Source: Eublepharis macularius (taxonomy: Eukaryota > Chordata > Lepidosauria > Squamata > Eublepharidae). Taken from it: a stretch of DNA of 64,000 nucleotides. Shown here piece by piece: positions 1 to 11,885 of this stretch. Every line of letters starts with the position of its first letter. The stretch's first letter is position 1. The stretch covers positions 143,353,464-143,417,463 of the forward strand of contig NC_072796.1 of NCBI RefSeq assembly GCF_028583425.1, read 5' to 3'. Below the pieces are notes generated by a model. It did no database searches and was not told where the DNA came from. It saw only the letters and a program-made list of their open reading frames with translations. Position numbers and translations under genes: made by a program.

Positions 1-590
1 GGATCCTATCCACTTCCTCCTGAGTGACCAGGCTGAAGTGATCCAAAGTTGGACTGGAAGACGGCCAAGGGGTCTCCAGTTCCCTTACTATATCAATCCT
101 GGCAGGCAGGTTGTGGTGGAGAGACAAGATTTTGTCTCCAAAAAAGTTCCCAAAAGCCTCACAGCTAATGGCCAAATTTCTAATTTGGCAGTCCCCCTGT
201 GAAGGGGAGACCAAGGACCGAACTACATGAAACAATTTTGCCGGGCCTGAGCTTGCAGATGCTATGGAGGCGGCGAAGCGCTCCTTCTTCATCGCCTTCA
301 CAGCCACCTCATAGGCCTTCATCATAAACTCTCCATGAGATGATCTCGCCTCTTCGCCCCGATTCTGCCGCCACACTCGCTCTAGCCGTCTCAGTTCCCG
401 CTTCATCTGACGTAGCTCCTCCATGTACCAGGGAGCCAGTCTGACACGGGGACGGAGAGGGCAACGGGGAGCGATTTCATCAGTGGCTTTCGAGAGAAGG
501 TCATACCAATCCCTCACCAGCTCATCTAACGAACTGCCAGGGGGCATCGGAAACCAGTTGGATCCATAAGTCTCCACGGGCGAGCATTAA
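1..590 (-). mobile_element. CR1/L2-type LINE ORF2 fragment, frame open, runs off the window
   Basis: Read on the minus strand, about 580 bases stay in one open frame to the window edge. Recognisable stretches include LAPWYMEELRQMKRELRRLE, FMMKAYEVAVKAMKKERF and the FHVVRSLVSP block. This is the linker between the endonuclease and reverse transcriptase of squamate CR1/L2-like non-LTR retrotransposons. The catalytic domains are outside the window. The intact frame suggests a relatively young copy. The assignment is by pattern recognition without database support. Confidence 0.7.
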
Positions 591-593
591 TTA

Positions 594-1979
594 GCTCACT
601 GCCTATGCAGGAAGGGGCTGGCATACCAGCCTGGGCCATGGACAAGCTCTGGGGTTTGTCTGTGGTTCATATCCCACACTCAGCCCAGCTAGCATGATTG
701 ATTTATAGCCCTGACAACTATGGATGAACAGACTGTATTTACATATGTAGGGCAGAAAATTTTCCACCCCACATCACTGACCTTGAGCAGGGAAGACTGC
801 ATGCTTGGGGCCAAATTGTGGTGGGAGCTTTTGATACTGTTTACTAAAACTTGTTTCTGAAATTTGTGCGTGGAGGATTCCTGGTGCTGTGAGTCCGTGC
901 ACAAAATCACCAGGGGGGGCCAGGGTGTAAGCTCTACACTTGAAGCCTAGGAAATTGGCAAAATATTTCTCAGCATGATCCGTAGGCGAAGAGGCATCTT
1001 GCAGACTGAGTGCAGCAACACCTGGAAGCAGATCTCTGCCACCATTCTCTGAGAGACACACCCCTCCCCAAAAAACTGGAGTCTGGAGGTAGAAGAAGTA
1101 ATTTGAAAACAAGGTAGAACTCAGCAAACCTGTAAAATGTTTTGCACGGGGAAAAGAAACAAAATTGCATACTTGAAAAGGACACACACACACCCAAAAG
1201 TGACTGGCTCCCCGCAGTCCCCACAATCAAGAGCTCAGGGCGGACAGCAGATACGCTATAGAAATGACTTGCGCCACAGCAGCAGCTGCTCCAGGGGAGG
1301 CAGAGGTGGGAGCCGGCTCCCCTGTGCTGTGAGGCAAGGTGCACCTGACCTGGCCGTTGGGCAGATGGGTGCTCTCTCCTTAAGAGAGGCTAGGCAGAAG
1401 GGGAGCCGTGCCAGAAGTAGCGCCAGAGTCTGTGGGACTTCCGGGTGCCTCAGCTAGCAAGACGCAGGTGGAGCTGCAGCGGGGAGTTCAAGAAAACCCG
1501 ATGCAGCCGGCTGCACAGGAGCACTGGGTCGGTGTGGAGATGGCGTTTGGATAAGGCCAAGGGCGGGCTGGAGAGCCTCTTGCTGCCTTGCAGTTGCCAG
1601 TCTGGGGACTTCCCTGGCTACAGTCGCGCCAGGCGTTGTAGCATTTGGTTGCCAGTGCATAATCTGTGGAAGTGCTCAGGGGTCAGTGAGTTTCTTTCTC
1701 TTACTGGTGCGGAAGGGTAATGAGAGAGGATCTGGGTGGAGCTGTCAGGAGCTGGGGCGCCCCTCTCCATCTCCACTGCTCCTGATGTTTCTGGTTCCCA
1801 GCCCCCGTTCTGGGCCGCTTTTGTTAGCAAGAATGGGCACTGGGAATTCCTGGGCTGTGGTAGAGATGCCTTTAGTTTGAGGAAGTACTTGAGAACAGAA
1901 GCAACGGGAAACACCAGGGTGCCTACAGAAAAGCTTCAGGTGGGCAGCGGTGTTGGTCTAGAGTAGAAGGACAAGATTT
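594..1979. other. Non-coding, no feature recognised
   Basis: No gene, RNA or repeat could be supported here. The open frames are short and overlap each other on both strands. Confidence 0.6.
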
Positions 1980-2092
1980 GGGTCCAGTAGCACCTTAAAT
2001 ACCAACTGCATTTCCAGGGTTAGGAGCTCTGGCTCTCGAAAGCCTTACACCCTGGAAATCTAGTTGGTCTTGAAGGTGCTACTGGACCCGAA
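1980..2092. repeat. Palindromic Penelope-related repeat, copy 1 (divergent centre)
   Basis: The left arm starts GGGTCCAGTAGCACCTT and the right arm ends AAGGTGCTACTGGACCC. The arms pair over about 38 bases with few mismatches. The centre holds GGCTCTCGAAAG, which resembles the GAAA-containing half of the core shared with the copies at 24970, 56990, 62597 and 63550. Confidence 0.7.
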
Positions 2093-5000
2093 ACTTGCAG
2101 AAAAGCTGTGAGCCGTCTCTGAGATCCAGATACCTGAGGCGGGCGTTCTGTTCCTTAGAACTGTGTCCACCTCCCGTCCCTTCTGGAAGAGCAGTGGGGC
2201 CTCCAGGATTTCTTGGACTGTAATCTGTGTGGTTGCTAAAGTTCTGTGATAGTGGCTTGGAGGCGCTGCCAGCTCCCTCCGCTGCTCCGCTCAGCCCTTA
2301 GTGGGCTTTTCCGCAGAGCAGGGCCTGTGTTGGCCTAAGCAGGGGGAATGTTGACATGGGAATCTTGGCTGCTGCTTTCAGGCTGAGCTCTGGGCTCCTG
2401 TGCTGCTTTAGTTTGCTTTTACAGCTAAGTCCTTCCTGGCGCGCTGGAGGTGGTCTGGGGTGGCCACTGTCTGGAGCCTTAGAGGCCAGAGCTGGCTTCT
2501 GCCCCCACAGACAACTGTTGGTTCTTTTAAACCAATTAGTGTCCTCTGCAGTCCTGCCTATGCAGTCTCATTCCTTCTAGAGAAAGTCAGAAGAGATTCT
2601 TTGATGGGGAGAACATTAAAAGTATATCTGCATTCTCTCAAAAGAAGCTTTACGTCTCAAGAATGACGCAAGCGAAGAGTGCACGTTTGGTTTAGCCCGA
2701 GAGGAGGACTTTGCGCTGCCTGTTTTTGTTTGGTCTCAGTTCCTCGCCTGTAAACCTGGAATAACGGTGACTTGCTGGGCAGGATTGTTGTGACAAAAAT
2801 TGAGACACAGAGAGCAGTTAGGAAGTGCTTGGTAAAATGAGTAAAATGAGCGGAATCAATGAGTTCTTCCAGTTTTGGAAATCTGGGTTTCTGGTCCATT
2901 CACTCACCAGCTCTCCTACGGGACTTCTGCACCCCATGCCCAGTTGTAGTGCTGTTATGGCTCCGCTCTCTTTCTCTCTCTCTTCCCACCTTCCCCTCCC
3001 CCCCCTACACATACACTTGTCATACTCCATAGGAGGAAATGACGGAACTTGCCTTCCAGGCTTGTTTGAGGCCGGATGAGAGCTGTACTTCGTCTGTGTA
3101 TCTCATAACCTTTTACAAGCTGAGCCTGGCTTGCACAGAAGCAAAATCTGGGTGGTTCCTTTATAAGGGGGGGGCAGTGAGCAGTTCTGACCCTGTGGCT
3201 GCACAGTATTGACAGCTGTCCTTCATATCCCCCTCCCAGTAAGCACACAAGCTTACAGTGGGGGTCAGGTGAGGGTCCTGGGTCACAGGGCTGTCTGACT
3301 ACCAAACACCTGTCCCCTCTGCCTGTCACACCAGGACCCCCGATGGCACGGAGCAATCTGGAGTTTCCAGCAGGAAGAGGGCAACGTGCTTCAGTTAGTA
3401 GGCAGCTCTGCCAAGAGGAGAGAGCTGAAGGGGGTCCTGCCAAGGGCTGGTACCACCAAGAGTCTCCCCTGCCCTTCCCAGCCAGCAAGGCCCGGCGATG
3501 GTCCTGGTGTCTCACGCTCTGCAGGATGTTGACAGGAAGGCCTCAGGGCCCCGGGAGGGGGGGGGCGCCTGTCTCTTTCTTCACCCTCCCCCCATGCATC
3601 TCATGAATGGTTCTTGAGGTGCCTATAATGGAAAAGTCCAGTTGCTGTCAAAGCTGAGAGCAGAACGTGCCCACAGCACATTGGGTTAATGGCAACGGAG
3701 GCCAGAACTCCAGGCACGTTGGAGGCAGGAAGGGAAACTTTCTCTCTCAGCAATAAATCTGCCTGGAAAAGAGGGAATGGCCAAGCTTGGCACTGAAGGA
3801 GCCTTTGGCTGTGAGGAGGCCTGGGTGCTGCTGCCCACCCAAAGGAGAGCGTGATGGACTTGTCAGGGGATGTGGAAGAAACACGCACAGAGAGGAAGGC
3901 TGGTGTGTGTGTGTGTGGGGGGGTATGCTAGAAAGAGTGCTCTATGAACTTGGTGGGGACCTCCCCTCCAGACACCTCACACACACAATTGCTGTTGTAT
4001 GAAGATGTGGCTTGGGAAACCAGTAGACAAACAGCGGAGTAGTCTTTCTTGTTGCCTTTGGTATGTCAAAGGAGATGTGCCCCACACCCGGTGTTCTTGG
4101 CACTAGGTAGACGATACAGGAACAGCAGGGTAAAGGACGTGCACGCATTTTGCAATAGGCATTATTATTATTAACATCATTTATAACCTTTCTTACTGAG
4201 ACTCAAGGCAGCTGATGAAATTAGGAAAGCAATGAATAAAAAATGACATTAATCGCTTTCATCTCTTTGGTCTTAAAGAATTCATTTTGGTTTCCGTTCG
4301 CCCCTTGCCTTTGAGCAGGAGGTCACATGGACACGTGCAGCGAATCAGACCTGGGTTTATGAGGGTCCGCATTGCCTGCTTTGAGTGGCAGGGGCTTCCC
4401 CATCGCCTGCAACTGGGTCCTTTCCACTGCGGGTAACTGGGACCTTCTGGATGCAAAGCAGCGGCCCCACCCTTGAGCCCCAGGCTGTCCCTGGCCAGCC
4501 GCCGTTCTGTGCTCCCAAGTCCTGCTCGAGAGCAGCAGAAGGGCAGAACTTTGGCCGCAAGGCTAAACTGCTCTGCTTTGGCCAATCCTGACGTCGCGAG
4601 GCCAGAGCCAGTTAGCTCTCTTGTGCTCGATTAAAATATCTCCCCTTCCATGCTGCCGGGTGGCTTTCTTTTGTTTTTGCGTGGGTCTAGAGAACTGGGT
4701 GGTTTAGCATTCCACTGGGCAGAGAGAGCGTGTCACCTGCAACTAGAATCAACACAGTCACAAAAATGGGACAGCCTTATAGCGGCTACCCCACCACGCC
4801 CCTTGACTGTACACAGAGAGAGTAACTAAAATGACTGTGCTTGTGACCTCTGGTTGTCCTTCCTCTCCTGAGCTCAGCGAGGGCAGGTGGCAGAGGATCC
4901 CCAGGGAAAGGGAGAGGCTGCCGACTGGGTGCGCAGGTCCTGCCTCCCCACAGGAGTGGGGTCTGGGCTGTTGTTTCCGCTTGCTCATTGGCAACCAAGG

Positions 5001-8000
5001 GCCCTTTGGCTTGGGTGGCTGGGAGTCAGCTCCCTCCGTTACCGAGGGGGGTGTCTGTGCTTGTGCAAGCAGTGTCCTCGATTCTTCTGCGGGCTGCCGC
5101 ACGCTCCCCTTCCCCACCACGCTCCCTTCAATTGGAGCTGACGTGCGCTATTTGTCAGAGATAAAAAATAGCGGAGGAGTAATGGAAAGACAGAAGGCAC
5201 AGGAAGGCGGTTTGGTCGTTGGAGACAGAAGAGCAGAATTAACGTGCAGTGGGGGATTTGGAGCGAACACTGGCTGCATTGTAATCGGAGAGGGGCAGAG
5301 GGAAAAAAGAGAGACCGAGCGAGCAAGACTGACCCCCAGTCCCCAGGAGGGACGCCGGGAGAGTAGCAACGAGGAGAGAGTGAAGGATTCCAGAGGTGGA
5401 CTGGCTTCCTCTTTCACCAGACAGACACAAGGGAGACGGGCAGCGCGCCAGCCCCCCGTACCTGCACTTCCAATCTGGGCCACTGACAGCTGGAGCTACT
5501 TTGCAAGGGGGGAGGGAAGCAGCACGCAGGCCGTTCCGTTCCATTGGAAAGGGGAAGAGGTGTACCTTGGAAAGGAGCGCTGCCCGCTGGTGGTGCCAGG
5601 CCGCTCCCCAGGCAGGGGTAACCGATGGGTGCAAGGACTGCAGGGAGGGCCGTCATCCAGGCAGCCTGAGGTCCCCAGCAGACAGAGCTGTAGACGCAGC
5701 CAGCCGTGAGCAAGCAGGCCAGCCTGAGGAGGCGGGGGGGGGGGCGCCTCACAGCAGCTAAATCAGAGGAAGGAAAGGCTGCCAAGGCAGTCCCCCTGGG
5801 CAGGGGGGCCCCACATGTGTTTCTTGGCAGCCTCGCAGGTGCGAAACAGTGACGCAGGCAGTAAGCACCTTGTGATGGATCATGTGGTGAGGGTGGCAGC
5901 TCATTTGCTTCCCCCCCCCCAGTTTGGGGACAGGTAGCCAAGGAAGCGGGCTCAGCTCCTCGGCCACTCGGCTGGCTTTGGCCCTGCTTGGAGGTGGTTC
6001 TTAGACACACAGAGCCAATGTACAGCAAAATGTAAAGCTTTGTGGCACTCGCATCTTTTTGCAGGGAGAGGAGAGTGGGGTGCGGGTTGTAGGAAATGCT
6101 GGGGGGGGCATGAGAGAGGTGCAACCAATGAGCACGACATCTGCGGCGCCTTGAAGACCTTTAGACCGGGCCCACTTTGGGCAATCGGTCTGCTAGTTCT
6201 AAACAGGATCCCACAGGTTAAGACAGTGAGGATTGCGGGTTAAATGAGAGTCCCTTGACTCGAGACTGCAGGGGAAGGGGGCGTGCTGTGCTGGAGGGAG
6301 GGGGGCCCAGCTGTCATTTCTTGTCTGTTTTTGAGCTGGATCCATGCTGGATGCTCCTGATTTGTCAATAGACGGGGCACTTCACTTGCATGCTCTCGGT
6401 GGTTTGGTTTTTGCTTTTCAAAGACCTGGACAAAGAGCATCCACAACATAACTATCTGAAGTATATGAGGCCACAGGACTTTTGAACCATCTCTGTCGCA
6501 AATAGAAAAGGCCTCTCAAGCCCCGGCGACCTGCTCTTGCCTGTGCGCTAAGATCCTTCCTCGAATTCTGTTTTGCTTGAGGCGAGTCCTGCTCCAGTCC
6601 TTTGCAAGAGGTTCCAGTAGCCTGCAAGTCCTTCCCGGCCCTGGCTGGTGACGCCTTTGTGTCCGGGGCCCTTCCCACCGGTGTGCCTGTGGCTCCTGCC
6701 TGACCTGCAGATGAGACGGGAGAGAAAGGGCTGGAGGGCGGGGACTGGGGCGAGACTACGAGGGGACCAAGGAGGATGTGGGTTGAACAGATCTGCCAAA
6801 GCTGCTTCACGCCTTCCCAGTAGTAGTTGCCGGGTGGCGGGGTTGCTAAGAGAGGTGCAGATTTGAGGTATGTTCTGAACACACTGTGGCTGCACCAGGG
6901 CAAAGGATGGGAGCTGCGATGCCCAGCTTGCCAGTGGGGGGGCGGGCGGGGTTGTGACTGGGAGCAGAGGGGGGATCTGACTGAGTGGGTGTTGATTCAT
7001 GGAGGCATTTCTATCTGGAGAGAGCCCAGATGTGTCTCCTCCCCTCAGCCTAGCCGTGTTCGTATGCCTGAATTCAGGAACTCTTGTTGCCTTTTCCGTC
7101 CCACCAACCTTTGCTTGTTTCAAACCAGCAATAACATAAGAGGGACTGAAATCTTTTGTTAATCGATTGGGCACTCGTGCCCCTTCCCCACCTCTGTGGA
7201 TCCCTGTAGGATTAAAAGGAGGAAATCTAGACTTGGGTTACTCTCACTGTTGGACCTGGGTTTTGATTTTGTTCCCTTCTGATCAGATTGGCTCCCCTCC
7301 CCCAGCCCTTAACGGCTGGGCTTTAAGAGCTCCCTCCCAAATTACACCCCTGGCTTCCTGTTAACAAAGCGCCCCCCCCCGAGAGTGCTCAAGCAGCCGT
7401 GCGGAATCCTCGAGAACGCGGTCCCTAGGGACGTGGTGGGCTGCTTTGAACCTTGCTTTGACTCTGTGCTTATGTGCTCTCTCTTTCTCTTTGTGTTTTT
7501 GCGTTTGAACATTTAACTTGCCCTGTGGGAACGAGGGCTGAAGGCTTGTAAACAGAGATCCAGCTTTTGGCATGTGCATGAGAGAATCCCACTAGTTGAG
7601 CACGCCGAGAGGCAGTAAAACTACTCCGGAAAAGGCTGCACACGTCACAGGCTCAAGCCTGCCGCTTCATTTGAGTGCCTGCCTGGATCCAGCAAAGATG
7701 GGCAGGGGTGGGGCAAACACTGGCAGCAGGACAAAGAGTCGCACCTGTGAAAGAGGAGGGAAGTGTGTGGAAGTAAATGTCTTTCAGGTTACAAAAGGCG
7801 TACACGGTTTCCCGTGCCTTGTAAGGACCCGCTTTTCTCAAGGGAGTGGTCACTGGTCGCAGGTAAGCAAGGTATTCCAGAAGCGTCAGATGTTCCAGGG
7901 GAGACGGTAGTCTACAGAACAAGCAGGCAGGCCCAACCCGCTGGATCCTCCCCGTAAGAGGACGAGTATGTGAAAGACAGAATGTGGTACTAAGTTGAAA

Positions 8001-8619
8001 GAGTGAGCAGATCCAAGCGCGTCGCTCTGTCCTCAAGTGATTCGTCTCTCAAGAGGGTCAGCGTTAAAAGTGGGCATCAGGTACTTCTTGTCTACACAGC
8101 ACAACAGGGTAGTATTAAAGGTTTTCCTGGACTTTCTGATATCCTTTTCTCTCAAGCTGCTTAGACATGGAGGAAATCCCACTTTTCACAGATGACTTGG
8201 AGCTGGAGATCAGCACCCAAAGGGGACCTGGCTGCAGGAGCCTGCGAGATAGTCGTGTGGGTGGCACCATTTTTAGGGATGCCCATGGAAGCAACCTCAT
8301 GGGACCTTCTGCGTTGTGGTGGGGAGTGGGGGCTGCGGTGTGTAGAGGCCCCCAGCTTCTGCTTGCAGCCATGATCTCCACACGTACACCCCTGGTGAGC
8401 CCCAGGTGCTGTACTGGCCATAGCAACACCTCAGACTTAGTCGCTTTCCATCAGACTCTCATCCTCGTGGTGGTGGGGCAGTTCTGGCTGCTCACTGGAG
8501 TAATGCAGCATTTGAATTCAGTCAGATACGTTCAGGATTATACACGTGAATTCATCTGTAATTTATACAACTTCTTATAAGTTCCTGTTAATGATAGGAT
8601 GTTTTGGAGGCCTTTCATT
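2093..8619. other. Non-coding, presumed BOP1 intron
   Basis: No exon is supported. A 292-codon open frame at 4831-5709 has no recognisable domain and overlaps other open frames. A short LINE 3' tail-like piece with an ATT repeat lies at about 4158-4215. Confidence 0.6.
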
Positions 8620-8665
8620 CTTAGGGTTGCCATAGGTCAGAGGCACACACACACGCAAAGTTCAC
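8620..8665 (+). mobile_element. Possible RTE/BovB-type 3' tail
   Basis: AGGGTTGCCATAGGTCAGAG followed by a CA repeat resembles the 3' end of squamate RTE/BovB LINEs and the SINEs they mobilise. The fragment is very short. Confidence 0.35.
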
Positions 8666-8743
8666 CAATAAGGTTATGGAAAAGTAATAGAAACGTTTAT
8701 CTTGACGCTCAATTAAAAATTAGTCACAATAGAGAAATATATT

Positions 8744-9243
8744 TGTCAGTCTATGGATGACAGGCCATGGCAGATAGACCCCTGTGCCCTCACAGCAAGA
8801 AATCCACGATCTTGGTTGAAAGGGCTTTATTCGGGAATCAAATCAAATCCAGAGATAAGTCCATAGGATTGCTCAGAAGAAAAGCAAGCAGACAAGCAAG
8901 TTGACAGGAATACCTAAATGTGTGAAAACCATTCTTCTTATAGAGCACAATCACTCATCCCCCCCTCCCAACAGTAAAACATAACTTTTGGCGCGAAGCT
9001 GTCTCGAGTACTCCTCGCATAGTTTACTTATCAAGTCTAGACACTAGGAAGGCATAAGATTAAGGTGGAAACACAGTGGTTCATGAGGACGAACAGTTTA
9101 CAAGGTCAGAAGCCCTGGGAGCTTCAAAGATAAGGCACCTGCGGCTTCAGGAGGCCCGTGAAAGCAAGGCAGTTTATGGCAATATGACATCAGGGTACAG
9201 CATCAATAATGGTTCACAGTAACAAGAATGGCTCATTGTAACA
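8744..9243 (-). mobile_element. Possible solitary LTR of an endogenous retroelement
   Basis: On the minus strand the segment could begin TGTTACAA and end CTGACA. It contains an AATAAA signal in the context CCCGAATAAAGCCC (near 8830), followed by about 90 bases resembling a U5 region. No internal coding region or clear target-site duplication was found, so the ends are tentative. Confidence 0.35.
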
Positions 9244-9552
9244 TCTCCGCTTAAAATAATGGCACAGCTGAGGTGCAGACATGACAATATTGTCTTTTAA
9301 TTGTTAGAGGTGACTGCATATAACCTTTAACTCTAGTTTTCAACAGCTTCAGAGCTTTGTAAGAAAGTAATCCGTGCAGCTGTGTAGTGATGTCATGTTA
9401 GCATCAGTAAATCATCACATGAGGAGTCGGGCAGTTCAGAACCAAACATATTTTTATAATATTGTCACCTGTTAAAGATCACAGAGATTATCTGTTGATG
9501 GCAAATGTCTCTGACTTATACATAGACGTCACATAAGAGGAAGATTTACAAT

Positions 9553-9633
9553 GAAATCCTAAGCAAGAGTTATTCCAGTCTAAGCCCATTGATTTCAGCG
9601 GGCTTAGACTGGAGTAAGTCTGCTTAGGATTTC
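9553..9633. repeat. Foldback (palindromic) repeat
   Basis: Left arm 9553-9587 (begins GAAATCCTAAGCA) and right arm 9600-9633 (ends TGCTTAGGATTTC) are near-perfect inverted repeats around a 12-base loop. It resembles a common squamate foldback element. It has no coding capacity. Confidence 0.75.
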
Positions 9634-10454
9634 ACTGCTAGGATTTCTGCTGAAGGAATGATCAAGAAGAATGTACTTTGGGTGAGAAATGTATGTAGAT
9701 TTAATTACTGCATGCGCAATATCGTTATTGGTAGGAGTAACCTGCATCTATTTTCAATACCATGCTTAAATTTAAAAAAGTAGAATTTATCTTAATAAAT
9801 TTATCTTAATTTAATTCTAAGAGAAAATTCTGTGCAACTTGCAGGGAAAGAGAAGCAAAAGAACCCACATAAATATTTTGTACTGAGAGAAAAGGTCTCT
9901 AAGCAAAGAGGCTTTGAAGTTCTTTAATGCTGCCCATTTGGGGGGGATCAGTGTTGCAGGCTGGACAGTTGAGAACTTTAATTGGGCACGGATGCAATCG
10001 TTTGTTACAGGAGCTGCGGGCCTTTGGAGCCAGCCATAAGGGGGCCTCTTGATGCCACTAACGAGCTCTGCTTAAAGCAGTGTGACATTTGGAGGCATCG
10101 CCATACACTTGAATTTAGATTTTTACTTCCTTCTTTCCTCTCCACATCATTTCTACTACCGCTAACTGGCTTTTTTCATCCCTGTTTTTGACAGGTGAAG
10201 AATCCCAGTTAGAAATTGGATTTAAAACCTGATCTGACCATGCTTGGGTCTCTCTTGCTTAATAGGCCAAGAATGTGACAATAAAGTCTGACACAAAAAA
10301 TGACACAATAAAGAACCTAACTGGTCATTAAGCTCCTTTTACTAAATAGACAAATTTCCAGTGAAATTGGTACAGAAATAAAACCTTTCTCCTCCAGGCT
10401 TGGTTAAGAGTCTAAACTTCTGGAAGAGTCACTCAAGGTGGAATGGTCAAAGCT

Positions 10455-11044
10455 GAGACACCAGACTAAGATGCATATTATCTCCTTACCTGTTCAACCT
10501 CTATGCAGAGTATATCATAAGGAAACCTGGATTAGATCTAGAAGAAGGTGGAGTAAAAAATGGTGGGAGGAACATTAACAATTTGAGATATGCAGATGAT
10601 AACATGTTACTGGCAGAAAATAGTGAAGACTTGAAACTACTGAGGAAGGTTAAAGCAGAAAGCGCCAAACCAGGATTACAGCTGAACATCAAGAAGACAA
10701 AAGTAATGACTATTGAGGAATTACACAATTTTAAAGTTGACAGTGAGGAAATTGAAGTTGTTCAAGATTTTCTATTCCTTGGCTCAATCATCAACCAAGA
10801 GAGAGACTGCAATGCGGAAATCAGAAGGAGACTGAAACTTGGAAGAGAAGCTGTGAGGGAGCTAGAGAAGATCCTCAAAAATAAAGATGTCTCTCTGGGA
10901 AGCAAGATCAAGACAATCCAAACGATGGTATTCCCCATTGCCATGTATGGATGTGAAAGTTGGACGGTAAAGAAAGCTGACAGGAAGAAAATGGATTCAT
11001 TTGAAATGTGGTGCTGGAGGAGAATGGTTTTGGGGCCACTCTGA
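10455..11044 (+). mobile_element. RTE/BovB LINE reverse transcriptase fragment
   Basis: One open frame encodes the palm and thumb part of a BovB-type reverse transcriptase. It contains ILSPYLFNLYAEYI, the catalytic LRYADD motif (near 10585), the GLQLNIKKTKVM block, FLFLGSIIN, and the family signature MYGCESWTVKKA with WCWRRM. It stops in frame at 11044. The endonuclease and first palm motifs are missing, so this is a 5'-truncated dead copy. BovB is known to have moved horizontally between squamates and other animals. Confidence 0.88.
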
Positions 11045-11299
11045 AGGGCAGCCAGTCCCAGCTGGAGCCAGCCTTGCAAGGGAATGTTTCTTGCCCTTTC
11101 CCTGAAAGTGGGTCAGATCTGGAAGCTTTGGCTCTCAGCTCCTGCTCTTCTGCTGCTGTAGCCCACATTCAAATAACTCAGATGGGGCATCCTGGCCACC
11201 AGTACTGGTGGGCCCAAATAAAACCTGTGTTGATGTTTCCATATGACGCTCAGGCTCTGGCTTTGATGAATCTGCAAGGCAGCCATTGTCCCACTATAT

Positions 11300-11885
11300 A
11301 CCACGTTAGTCAGGCCCGACCAGGAGTGCTGTATGCAGTTCTGGAGGTCTCCTTTCAAAAGGGAGGTGGACGAACCGGAACGGGTGCAGAGGCGAGCGAC
11401 CAGGATGATCAGGGGCCTGGAGACCAAGCCCTCCTACAAGGAGAGACCGGGGGGGGGGACCTGGGAATGTTCAGTTCGGAGAAGAGGAGGCTGAGGGGGA
11501 GACAGGATCGCTCTCTTCTACTCCTTGCAGAGGAGGAGGAGAAGGGCCTTGCTGGATCCAATCCGGGATCTGTAGGTGTTTAAAAGGCTGTCCTTAGGGG
11601 AGGGGAGGGCTGTTCCTGTGGGAAGCAGAAGATAGGTCTTGAAACAGTAAGTTTAAACTACAGGAGGGAAGGTGCTGGCTGGACATGAGGGCAACCTGCT
11701 TCACGTTAACTGTAGTCTGGCATTGGAATTGGCTGCCTAGGGACGTGGTGGGCTCCCCCTCAGTGGCAGTCTTCGGAACGGCTGTACGAATTTTGTCAGA
11801 GGTGCGCTAGGCTGATCTTGCACTGGGCAAAGGGTTGGACTAGATGGTCTGTATGAGCCCTTCCAGTTCCATGATTCTGTAAGAG
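11300..11885 (+). mobile_element. CR1 LINE 3' end
   Basis: It contains the CR1 3' segments running from the GAACGGGTGCAGAGGCGAG block to GGTTGGACTAGATGGTCTG, and ends with a CATGATTCTGTAA tail like the ATTCTATG repeats typical of CR1. It is 5'-truncated and non-coding. Confidence 0.8.

Noticed and set aside
4831-5709. A 292-codon open frame on the plus strand
   Set aside because: The composition is what one expects from GC-rich non-coding DNA, it shows no domain, and several antisense frames overlap it. No splice or family evidence supports it.
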